From assembly GCA_947168065.1 (NCBI GenBank), contig CAMVKH010000003.1:62001-126000 (forward strand): a stretch of DNA of 64,000 nt, given 5' to 3'. Of this stretch, positions 45,050 through 52,231 are shown piece after piece (positions within the stretch are counted from its first letter, which is position 1; the number at the start of each line of letters is the position of its first letter). Source of the DNA: an uncultured Bacteroidales bacterium. Its GTDB lineage: Bacteria > Bacteroidota > Bacteroidia > Bacteroidales > UBA932. Made by a program: the position numbers and the translations under genes. The notes beneath the pieces were generated by a model. It searched no databases, was not told where the DNA came from, and worked only from the letters and a program-made list of their open reading frames with translations.

Positions 45050-45742
45050 ATGGAAAGCAAAATCACTCCCAAAGCTGACCTTCAGAAGAAGAACGCACTG
45101 TTCCTCGAGATAGGTTTGATCGTGGCCCTCGGCCTCTGCCTGCTCGCTTTCGAATGGTCTTCTACCGACAAGGTCGAAACGATGGACCTCACGGCCCAGA
45201 CCGTAGCCGTCGAAGAAGAAGAGATCATCAACACCCAGGAACAACAGGAAGTCCCTCCGGAGATGCCTAAGATTCCGGTACTTTCCGACATCATCGACAT
45301 TGTCGACGACGACATCCAGGTCAACGACGACCTGTTCATCGACACCGAGGACAACGCAAACCTCGGCGTGGAAATCATGGATTACCACGCAGCTGTCGAA
45401 GAAGAAGTAGTCGAAGAAGAAGCGATTCCGTTCGCCCTCGTGGAGGAGAAACCCAAATTCCAGGGCGGCGACGCGAACACTTTCTCCGCCTGGGTCAACA
45501 AGAACCTCCAGTATCCTGAGATCGCCAAGGAAAACGGTGTCCAGGGCCGCGTGACGCTGCAGTTCACGGTCAACACCGATGGTTCCGTCAGCGACGTGAA
45601 GGTGCTGCGTGGTGTCGACTCCTCGCTGGACAAAGAGGCTGTCCGTATCGTCTCGATGTCTCCGAAGTGGACGCCTGGCAAACAGAGAGAGCGTCCGGTG
45701 AAAGTGGTTTACAACTTCCCGGTCGTGTTCCAGCTCCGCTAA
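45050..45742 (+). CDS. tonB: TonB-type energy transducer
   Basis: 230 residues. One membrane anchor (about 19-36, LEIGLIVALGLCLLAF) and a C-terminal TonB domain (about 140-230: FQGGDANTFSAWVNKNLQYPEIA, GRVTLQFTVNTDGSVSDVKV, PVKVVYNFPVVFQLR). The linker (45-130) is acidic, rich in Glu/Asp/Val/Ile, instead of the usual Pro/Lys-rich spacer. It should pass proton-motive energy to outer-membrane TonB-dependent transporters such as SusC types. No exbB/exbD next to it. Own promoter and terminator. Confidence 0.9.
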   Translation: MESKITPKADLQKKNALFLEIGLIVALGLCLLAFEWSSTDKVETMDLTAQTVAVEEEEIINTQEQQEVPPEMPKIPVLSDIIDIVDDDIQVNDDLFIDTEDNANLGVEIMDYHAAVEEEVVEEEAIPFALVEEKPKFQGGDANTFSAWVNKNLQYPEIAKENGVQGRVTLQFTVNTDGSVSDVKVLRGVDSSLDKEAVRIVSMSPKWTPGKQRERPVKVVYNFPVVFQLR

Positions 45743-45762
45743 AAAAGGCTTTTTTACACACG

Positions 45763-45794
45763 AAGCGGCTACCTGAAAAGGCAGCCGCTTTTTT
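45763..45794 (+). terminator. Terminator of the tonB-like gene
   Basis: AAGCGGCT and AGCCGCTT with a 12-base loop, followed by TTTT. Confidence 0.85.
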
Positions 45795-45803
45795 GTTGTT
45801 ACT

Positions 45804-45997
45804 GGGGCAGATATTCTCTTGAAAAACCATGGCCATGCGCCTTCAGGCGCTAGCGGAAACCGTGTGGGAGGGTTTGTGTAATAGCAGGTTGTAGCGGCGG
45901 GGTTTGGGGCAGCGCCCCAGTAACTCTTATATGGGAGGGGCCCAGCGAAGCTGGGAGGGATGAGCGAAGCGAAGGTTTAAAAGAGAATATCTGCCCC
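45804..45997. repeat. Inverted repeat enclosing repeat copy F
   Basis: GGGGCAGATATTCTCTT (45804-45820) is perfectly complementary to 45981-45997. The enclosed 160 bases hold copy F and a small hairpin CCCAGC-GAA-GCTGGG (about 45941-45955). The whole lies between the convergent tonB-like and P1 peptidase genes. Confidence 0.8.
45837..45922 (+). repeat. Structured interspersed repeat, copy F
   Basis: Hairpin GCGCC-TTCA-GGCGC, central stem GGAAACC / GGTTGTAG (both variable pairs changed in a compensatory way), motif TTGTGTAATAGC, 3' hairpin TTGGGGC-AGC-GCCCCA then GTA. Confidence 0.9.
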
Positions 45998-46022
45998 CGG
46001 TCCCTAAACAAAAAAGCAATCT

Positions 46023-47168
46023 TTATTTCAAGATCGGCTGGCGCATGGCTTGAAGCACGGATTCGATGGGGAGGGCGGGGACGAAGTTGCCGTCGCGGCC
46101 TTTGGTGTCGGTGGCCATGAAGAGGGAATTCCAGAGGGCTTCAGCCGTGGCTTCGATGGTTGCCTCGAAGAGCGGGCTCATGTCGTCGTTGTGGAGCAGG
46201 GTCGGATAGTAGCGCTCCGTGCTCTCGTCGATCAGGTTCTCCGGATTGACGCTCACGGCAATCACGTAGTCGCCGCTGCCATTGGAGGCGATGCCGCCCG
46301 TCTTGGCGATGCCCATCATGGCACGCTTGGCCAGACGTTCGAGATTGCGGGCGTCCAGCGGAGCGTCGGTAAAGACCACCATCATGCAAGAACCGTCGGG
46401 ATTCATCAGATAATCAGGATTTTCCACACTGCTCTTGAAACTGTATTGTCCCAGGCGCCGGCCTACGGGCACGCCGTCGATTTCCAGGATGCCGCCATAA
46501 TTGGTCTGGACCAGGACGCCCACGGTGTAGCCGCCCAGGTCTTTCGGAAGAACGCGCGAAGACGTGCCGATGCCGCCTTTCCAGCCAAAGCAGACCGTGC
46601 CGACACCGGCGCCGACGCAACCTTCTTCCACGGGACCGCTTTTCGCGCTCACGATAGCCTTGACCACGTCGTCGGCCTTCACGTGCCGGCCGCGGATGTC
46701 GTTGAGATAAGAATCGTTCGTCTCACCCACCACCGCGTTGACGCTGCGTACCGATTCATTGCCGATCTGGCTCAGGGTATAGGATAGCACTCCTTCGATG
46801 CCCTGTGCCACGGAAAGCGTGTTGGTCAGCACGATAGGCGTCTCGATGTTGCCGAGTTCGCGGACCTGCGTCACGCCGGCCAGTTTGCCGAAACCGTTGC
46901 CCACATAAATGGCGGCGGGGCATTTCTTGCGGAACACGTTGCCGTCGTGCGGTACGATGGCTGTCACGCCGGTGCGGATATTGTCACCTTCTATAATGGA
47001 AACCTGTCCGACCCTGACACCCGGAACGTCCGTAATGGCATTATAGGTACCTGTCTTGAAAACGCCCGGTTCAATGCCGAAATCGCGGATGCGCCCGCGT
47101 CCGGCAGGCTGCGAAAAAGCGGTGAAACAAACGACCAGAAGCACGAAGGAAAGGCAAAATCTCTTCAT
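46023..47168 (-). CDS. Secreted P1-family (DmpA/S58) aminopeptidase
   Basis: 381 residues with a signal peptide (1-19, TAFSQ). TYNAITDVPGVRVGQ at the start and NPDGSCMMVVFTDAPLD are family hallmarks; Gly259-Ser260 is the expected self-cleavage site that frees the N-terminal serine nucleophile, as in DmpA L-aminopeptidase/D-esterase. GIASNGSGDYVIAVSVNPEN is the conserved late segment. Acts on short or beta-amino peptides in the periplasm. The chosen start gives a clean signal peptide; the frame is open further upstream into hflX. Confidence 0.9.
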   Translation of the reverse strand: MKRFCLSFVLLVVCFTAFSQPAGRGRIRDFGIEPGVFKTGTYNAITDVPGVRVGQVSIIEGDNIRTGVTAIVPHDGNVFRKKCPAAIYVGNGFGKLAGVTQVRELGNIETPIVLTNTLSVAQGIEGVLSYTLSQIGNESVRSVNAVVGETNDSYLNDIRGRHVKADDVVKAIVSAKSGPVEEGCVGAGVGTVCFGWKGGIGTSSRVLPKDLGGYTVGVLVQTNYGGILEIDGVPVGRRLGQYSFKSSVENPDYLMNPDGSCMMVVFTDAPLDARNLERLAKRAMMGIAKTGGIASNGSGDYVIAVSVNPENLIDESTERYYPTLLHNDDMSPLFEATIEATAEALWNSLFMATDTKGRDGNFVPALPIESVLQAMRQPILK

Positions 47169-47185
47169 AGGACTACATTTTTTTA

Positions 47186-47205
47186 CAAATATAATCGTAT
47201 TTTTG
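47186..47205. promoter_or_regulatory. Divergent -7 elements of the P1 peptidase and hflX
   Basis: TATATTTG on the minus strand (47186-47193) and TATTTTTG on the plus strand (47198-47205) lie four bases apart, so the two promoters must compete for polymerase. Confidence 0.6.
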
Positions 47206-47243
47206 CAAACTGAGTCCCCGGATATTGCCGGGAGCGCCATTCC

Positions 47244-48461
47244 ATGTACGAAACCGTTGATACACGCATACCCTCTGCCGTCTTCGTGGCGCTGATCACG
47301 CGCCAGCAGGACGAGACGCAGGTCAAGGAATATCTCGACGAACTGCAGTTCCTGGCCATGACGGCCGGGGTGGAAGGGGAACAGCGCTTCACCCAGCGCC
47401 TCGACCATCCCGACTCGCGCACCTATATCGGGTCAGGCAAACTGCAGGAAATCAAGAGTTTCGTCCGGGAGCACGAGATTGATTACGTGCTCTTTGACGA
47501 CGAACTTACGCCTTCGCAGATGCGCAATGTGGAGCGCGAGATCAACGAGCACTGGCCCGACCACCACTGCAGCGTCGTGGACCGCACAGGCTTGATCCTC
47601 GACATTTTCGCCGACCGGGCGCAGACCGCGTACGCGAAGACCCAGGTCGAGCTCGCGCAATACCAGTATCTCTACCCGCGCCTGACGGGTATGTGGACGC
47701 ACCTCGAGCGGCAGCGTGGTGGCAAAGGGGGTCTCAACATGCGTGGTCCGGGTGAAAGTCAGTTGGAGACCGACCGCCGCATCGTCCTCGACAAGATCAC
47801 CCGGCTCAAGGACCAGCTCCGCAAGATCGACCGTCAGATGGCCTCGCAGCGATCGAACCGCGGCCAGATGGTGCGCATCTCGCTGGTAGGTTACACCAAT
47901 GTGGGCAAAAGCACGATCATGAACCTGCTCTCCAAGAGCGACGTCTTTGCCGAAAACAAGCTTTTCGCGACGCTCGACACCACGGTCCGCAAGGTCGTGA
48001 TCGAGAACGTACCGTTCCTGCTCAGCGATACGGTAGGTTTCATCCGCAAGCTCCCCACGCAGCTCGTGGAATCGTTCAAGAGCACGCTCGACGAGGTGCG
48101 CGAAGCCGACATCCTGATGCACGTCGTGGACATCTCGCATCCCAATTTCGAAGATCAGATCCGGGTCGTAAGCCAGACGCTCAAGGACATCGGGGCGCAG
48201 GACAAGCCCGTGTACATGGTGTTCAACAAGATTGACGCCTACCGCTACGAGCCCTACGACGAGTTCTCGCTGCAGGAGAAAACAGAAAAGAATTACACGT
48301 TGGAAGAGCTCAAAAACAGCTGGATTTCCAAGGAACACACGCCGTGCATCTTCCTCTCCGCCAAGGAGAAAATCGGTGTCGACAAGCTTCGCAACGACCT
48401 CTACAAGATGGTCGCCGAAATCCACGCCGGCCGCTACCCGTTCAACAATTTCCTCTGGTAA
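47244..48461 (+). CDS. hflX: Ribosome-associated GTPase HflX
   Basis: 405 residues. The N-terminal HflX domain has HPDSRTYIGSGKLQEI and FDDELTPSQMRNVE; the RGGKGGLNMRGPGESQLETDRR stretch (landmarks GGKG and GPGESQLE) precedes the G domain with GYTNVGKST, DTVGFIRKLP and FNKID. HflX splits stalled or hibernating ribosomes. The stop codon lies in the left arm of a 39-base inverted repeat. Confidence 0.96.
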   Translation: MYETVDTRIPSAVFVALITRQQDETQVKEYLDELQFLAMTAGVEGEQRFTQRLDHPDSRTYIGSGKLQEIKSFVREHEIDYVLFDDELTPSQMRNVEREINEHWPDHHCSVVDRTGLILDIFADRAQTAYAKTQVELAQYQYLYPRLTGMWTHLERQRGGKGGLNMRGPGESQLETDRRIVLDKITRLKDQLRKIDRQMASQRSNRGQMVRISLVGYTNVGKSTIMNLLSKSDVFAENKLFATLDTTVRKVVIENVPFLLSDTVGFIRKLPTQLVESFKSTLDEVREADILMHVVDISHPNFEDQIRVVSQTLKDIGAQDKPVYMVFNKIDAYRYEPYDEFSLQEKTEKNYTLEELKNSWISKEHTPCIFLSAKEKIGVDKLRNDLYKMVAEIHAGRYPFNNFLW

Positions 48462-48565
48462 CAGCCCATAGCAAAAGCATATTCTGTTTTTAAGACCTGT
48501 CGCTTTGCGACCCTGTCCGGGTGAATGGTCTTAAAAACAGAATATGCTTTTGCTATAAGCTGTTA
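48459..48565. repeat. Long inverted repeat joining two convergent stop codons
   Basis: Arms 48459-48497 and 48527-48565 pair over 39 positions with two mismatches; 30 of them (48468-48497 with 48527-48556) are perfect. The 29-base loop has its own hairpin GTCGC-TTT-GCGAC. Each arm contains the stop codon of one gene (hflX and the hydrolase), and the A/T runs lie within the stem, so it can end both transcripts. Confidence 0.9.
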
Positions 48566-49411
48566 CGCAATAAATGCAGTCATTGCCTCGACGACGGCGT
48601 CCTGGCGTTCGATGAAGGCGTTGTGGCCGGTGTCGGGGATGAGTTGGTAGGAGACTTTCGGGAAGAGGGTTTTGAGCTTTTCAACCATTTCCAGCGGCTG
48701 GAAGTTGTCGTGGTCGCCGTGGATCAGGAGCAGGGGGACGGGCGGCTGCTGCATCACGGGCTGCAGGTCGGGGCGGGTACGGAGGCCTTCAATCGAGCTG
48801 ATGATGCCTTCCGGGTCGTGGGTTTCGCAGAGTTCGATCGTTTCACGGATCTTTTCGTCGCAGGCGCGAAGATTCTCTTCGTGGTACATCCGGGGAATGG
48901 ACAGGGCGGCCAAGGTCGAAAGTTTTCCGGCTGCGATGCATTTCTTTTCCTCGGCACGATCCGCGGCCTTTTCCGGTGCATCGGGGAAGGGATGCGACGA
49001 GAGCAGGATGGCCTTTTCGACCAGCTGCGGATAATCGTGGAGGAACTGCAGCGTCACGTAGCCGCCCATCGAATGACCGGCCAGGATGACTTTCTCCACG
49101 CCGCATTTGGCCATGACGCCGGCAACGACGGAAGCGCAGAAAGCCAGCGAGTTAACCCGCTGTCCGGAAGCGTCCGCAGGAGCCGAATCGGTCAGGCCGT
49201 GGCCGGGCATGTCGATTACGATCACGCGGTAGCGCGTCTTGAGGGCATCCACAAGCTCATTGAAAACATACATCGTCTCCAGATACCCATGCAATAGAAA
49301 CACACAGGGTCTGACTGGCGGCAAAGCGGCATCAGCCGCTTGCAGCGCCCCAGTATTACCGGTATCCCAAGTATGGACAGAAATACCGGCGGCGGTGGTA
49401 AAGAATTCCAT
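48563..49411 (-). CDS. Alpha/beta hydrolase with a repeat-derived N-terminal insert
   Basis: 282 residues. FLLHGYLETMYVF (oxyanion hole HG), DMPGHGLTD and the nucleophile elbow AGHSMGGYV with Ser114; Asp and His of the triad lie in LLIHGDHDNFQP and IPDTGHNAF. Probably a soluble esterase or lipase-like hydrolase of unknown substrate. Residues of about 19-32 (TGALQAADAALPP) are encoded by a shortened copy of the structured repeat. It starts two bases after GH20 and ends in a long inverted repeat. Confidence 0.88.
   Translation of the reverse strand: MEFFTTAAGISVHTWDTGNTGALQAADAALPPVRPCVFLLHGYLETMYVFNELVDALKTRYRVIVIDMPGHGLTDSAPADASGQRVNSLAFCASVVAGVMAKCGVEKVILAGHSMGGYVTLQFLHDYPQLVEKAILLSSHPFPDAPEKAADRAEEKKCIAAGKLSTLAALSIPRMYHEENLRACDEKIRETIELCETHDPEGIISSIEGLRTRPDLQPVMQQPPVPLLLIHGDHDNFQPLEMVEKLKTLFPKVSYQLIPDTGHNAFIERQDAVVEAMTAFIA
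49323..49355 (+). repeat. Structured interspersed repeat, copy G (internal deletion, in coding sequence)
   Basis: Hairpin AGCGGC-ATCA-GCCGCT is joined directly to the 3' end CAGCGCCCCAGTA; the central part is missing. It lies in frame in the N-terminal coding region of the hydrolase and yields TGALQAADAA, close to TGALP and AADAACH in mnmG. Confidence 0.8.
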
Positions 49412-49413
49412 AG

Positions 49414-51609
49414 CTATTCGATCTTCAGGGCCTGGATGGACAACATCTTGCCTTCGCAGGGCCCGTCGACGACGATCTTGACCGCTTTGACGGGCTGTGC
49501 GGGCGACTCGATCACCACCCGGTTGTACATATCAAACGTGCCGGCATTTCGGAAGGAGGTCCCGTCGAACGAGACTTCCACGTGACCTTGCGTCACGCCG
49601 AAGAAATTGTTCACCGGATCGGCAGTCTGGACCGTAATCCGTTTGCAGGAAACGGGCTCTTCGAAGGTATAGAGCACGTAATCGCCCTTCTTGGGCAGGG
49701 AAGACGAGCGGAAGTTCTTGCCCGGCTCGTAATTCTCCAGAACCGCAAGGCTGTATCCGCGGGCCGGTTCCAGCGAAGAGCTGACGTGTGTCGCGGGCTT
49801 GAGATAGCGTGTGGTGCCCGGTACGCTGACCGTGATACTCTTGATGTCGTTATAGAAGGTTGCGAAGCGGAGCTTTTCCGGTTGGTCGGTGACGATCCGG
49901 CCCGTGACGACGGGCGAACTGACCGTGGGTTCCGAGCCGTCGAAGGTGTAGCGCACCACCATATTGGGATAAGGACTGCGCACGTTGCACTGCGCATCCA
50001 CTTCTGGAGCCGGGATGCGGAACTTGATACCCATGTTCCACATGCGCTCGAAGTGCGCGCGGGTCATACGCGCGTCGAAGTCGGCATAGTCGCGCTGGTC
50101 CTGCGGCGTCCAGCCCACTTCCGCCAGGGCACAGAGCCGCGGGAAGATTTGATATTCAGAGAAATGCGGCGGGTAGAAGAGGAGCTCTGTCCAGAGACCG
50201 CCCTGGAGGCCCTTCACGAGCTTTTCTTTCTCGGGCGTCAGTTCGAGGCCCTGGAGCGGATCGAAGGCATACACCTTCTCGACCGGGATGATCGAGGCCC
50301 AGGTGTGGCCACGCTCTGCAGCCGACTGCTTCATGTCGAAGTACAGGTAGTAGCAGTTCTGCGTAACGGCCGGGAAACCGGCGTCGATGGCTTTCTGGAG
50401 CAGGTTCTGATTGTGCCAGACCAGCACCAGGTCGTTGCGCGAGAGTTCGTCGCCGTCGATGATGTCTTCCCAGCCTTCGAGCGTCTTGCCGTATTTGGCC
50501 AGTATCTTCTCCATCCGCCCGGTAAAATAGCCCAGGAGCTGCTTTTCATCGGTGTAACCGAGCTTCTTCATCAGCTTCTGGCAGTCGGGGCAGTGCTTCC
50601 AGGATTCCGTAACGACCTCTTCCACACCCACATGGAAGTATTTGGAGGGGAAGATGGCGGCCAGCTCCTTGATGATGTTTTCGAGCATCACGTAGTTCTT
50701 CTCGCGGCCCACGCAGATGACGTTGTGCGTCTCGCCCTGCACGCTGCGGAGTTCCTCGTCGTGCTTGCACACCACTTCGGGATAGGACACGGCCAGGGCT
50801 TTGGAGTGGCCCGGAAGGTCGAATTCGGGAATGATCTCGATGTTGCGTTCGGCGGCATAAGCCACGATCTCCTTGAGATCCTGCTGGGTATAATAGCCGC
50901 CATAACGCTCTTCGCCTGAATTGTAAGCCGGCATCAGGGCCTCATCGGGGCCGCGCCAGGCGCCGACCTCCGTCAGGCGGGGATACTTCTTGATTTCGAC
51001 CCGCCAGCCGTTGTCGTCGGTCAGGTGCCAGTGGAACTTGTTGATCTTGTGATAGGCCAGGAAATCGATGTGGCGCAGGATGTATTCCTTGTCGAAGAAG
51101 GAGCGGGAGACGTCGAGCATGCTGCCGCGCCAGGAGAAGCGGGGCTGGTCGACAATGCTCACGCAAGGAAGCGTGCATTGGCGGATCAGCATGGCGTCAG
51201 GACCCGTGGCGCGGCGATATACCTGTGCCGGAAGCATCTGCAGCAGGGTCTGGATGGCATAGAACTCACCAGCCTTGTCGGTAGCTGTGATAATGATGGA
51301 TTCCGGATGCACGTCGAGGGAATAGCCTTCCGCAGGGAAGCTTTTCACGCGGACGAACGAGATACTCGTCTTGCCCTGCGTCGGGTTCCAGCTGTCGCCC
51401 ATCGGGTCGAACACGCGGGCCAGATGTTCCTTCAAATACTTGACATTGAAGGCATCACCGCCTTCGATGCGTACGTTTTTGTCGAGAATGAACGAACCTT
51501 CCTTATACTGCACGCTGACGGGGCGCGGTACGAAATCGACCGTCGCCGCCGCGGCAGCGACACTCAGGGTCAGAGACATCATCAAAAGAGCGAATCTACT
51601 TTTCTTCAT
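49414..51609 (-). CDS. Secreted GH20 beta-N-acetylhexosaminidase with altered catalytic pair
   Basis: 731 residues. Signal peptide (1-22); GH20 N-terminal domain (25-150); catalytic barrel (155-500) with RGSMLDVSRSFF, FHWHLTDDNGWR and IPEFDLPGHSKA; a chitobiase-type C-terminal beta domain (VRYTFDGSEPTVSSP); and a last F5/8-type C-like domain (590-731). In the active-site strand the usual HxGGDE reads HVGVEE (326-331): the acid Glu331 stays, but the Asp that orients the substrate acetamido group is Glu330 and the second Gly is Val329. It should cut terminal GlcNAc/GalNAc from host or dietary glycans; activity may be changed. Its start overlaps the DUF4251 gene by 14 bases. Confidence 0.9.
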   Translation of the reverse strand: MKKSRFALLMMSLTLSVAAAAATVDFVPRPVSVQYKEGSFILDKNVRIEGGDAFNVKYLKEHLARVFDPMGDSWNPTQGKTSISFVRVKSFPAEGYSLDVHPESIIITATDKAGEFYAIQTLLQMLPAQVYRRATGPDAMLIRQCTLPCVSIVDQPRFSWRGSMLDVSRSFFDKEYILRHIDFLAYHKINKFHWHLTDDNGWRVEIKKYPRLTEVGAWRGPDEALMPAYNSGEERYGGYYTQQDLKEIVAYAAERNIEIIPEFDLPGHSKALAVSYPEVVCKHDEELRSVQGETHNVICVGREKNYVMLENIIKELAAIFPSKYFHVGVEEVVTESWKHCPDCQKLMKKLGYTDEKQLLGYFTGRMEKILAKYGKTLEGWEDIIDGDELSRNDLVLVWHNQNLLQKAIDAGFPAVTQNCYYLYFDMKQSAAERGHTWASIIPVEKVYAFDPLQGLELTPEKEKLVKGLQGGLWTELLFYPPHFSEYQIFPRLCALAEVGWTPQDQRDYADFDARMTRAHFERMWNMGIKFRIPAPEVDAQCNVRSPYPNMVVRYTFDGSEPTVSSPVVTGRIVTDQPEKLRFATFYNDIKSITVSVPGTTRYLKPATHVSSSLEPARGYSLAVLENYEPGKNFRSSSLPKKGDYVLYTFEEPVSCKRITVQTADPVNNFFGVTQGHVEVSFDGTSFRNAGTFDMYNRVVIESPAQPVKAVKIVVDGPCEGKMLSIQALKIE

Positions 51610-52129
51610 TGTCTTGAGGAATTACCATTTCTGCAAAGAAGCTCATATACTTGCCACCGGTCGTCGTACAGACGATATTGGCGGTTCCGTTGTCATAGAT
51701 CTGGAGTGTGACCGTCCATTTGTCCTTGCTCTTGCCGCCGGTAAAACGGTAGAAATACTCGCCTTTCGCACGGTTGGAAAAGTCGGTCTGCAGCGCGACT
51801 TTCTCTTTTTCGAAGACGATCGAGATCTCGTCGACACCGCCGTACGTAGCCTCGTGCGAGACGCCGATGAACGGCAGGCGGGTATCTACCACGTCGCCCT
51901 TGAGGCGCAGCATGTATTCACCCGTAGAAACCCTGGACGGGAAACCCCGCGGGATGATGCGGGTTATATCCAGTTTGAAATCAGGCTTTTCCAGCGCAGC
52001 GACCATAGCAGCGCGTTCGGCCTCTTTGGCAGCGGCACGCTCAGCGCGGGATGCCTGGGACGCGGCACCGCAGGAAGCGAGTGCAGCCACTGACAAAACC
52101 AAAACAAGGAGCTTGAGGATGTTTTTCAT
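51596..52129 (-). CDS. DUF4251-type lipoprotein
   Basis: 177 residues; lipobox ALASC places the lipid-bearing Cys at residue 20. A helical, Ala/Glu/Arg-rich spacer (22-50) is followed by a beta-rich domain (GFPSRVSTGEYMLRLKGD, LPFIGVSHEATYGG, IYDNGTANIVCTTTGGKYMSF) that fits the DUF4251 family seen throughout Bacteroidales; the function of the family is unknown. First gene of DUF4251 / GH20 / hydrolase, divergent from frdA. Confidence 0.8.
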   Translation of the reverse strand: MKNILKLLVLVLSVAALASCGAASQASRAERAAAKEAERAAMVAALEKPDFKLDITRIIPRGFPSRVSTGEYMLRLKGDVVDTRLPFIGVSHEATYGGVDEISIVFEKEKVALQTDFSNRAKGEYFYRFTGGKSKDKWTVTLQIYDNGTANIVCTTTGGKYMSFFAEMVIPQDNEEK

Positions 52130-52231
52130 GATAATCTCCGTAAAAAATTGTCAGTAAAGATACAAATAATTGCAAATATCTCTGATTTTTGCGACATTTG
52201 TATGTTTTTGAAACACTTAAATTAGCTCTAT

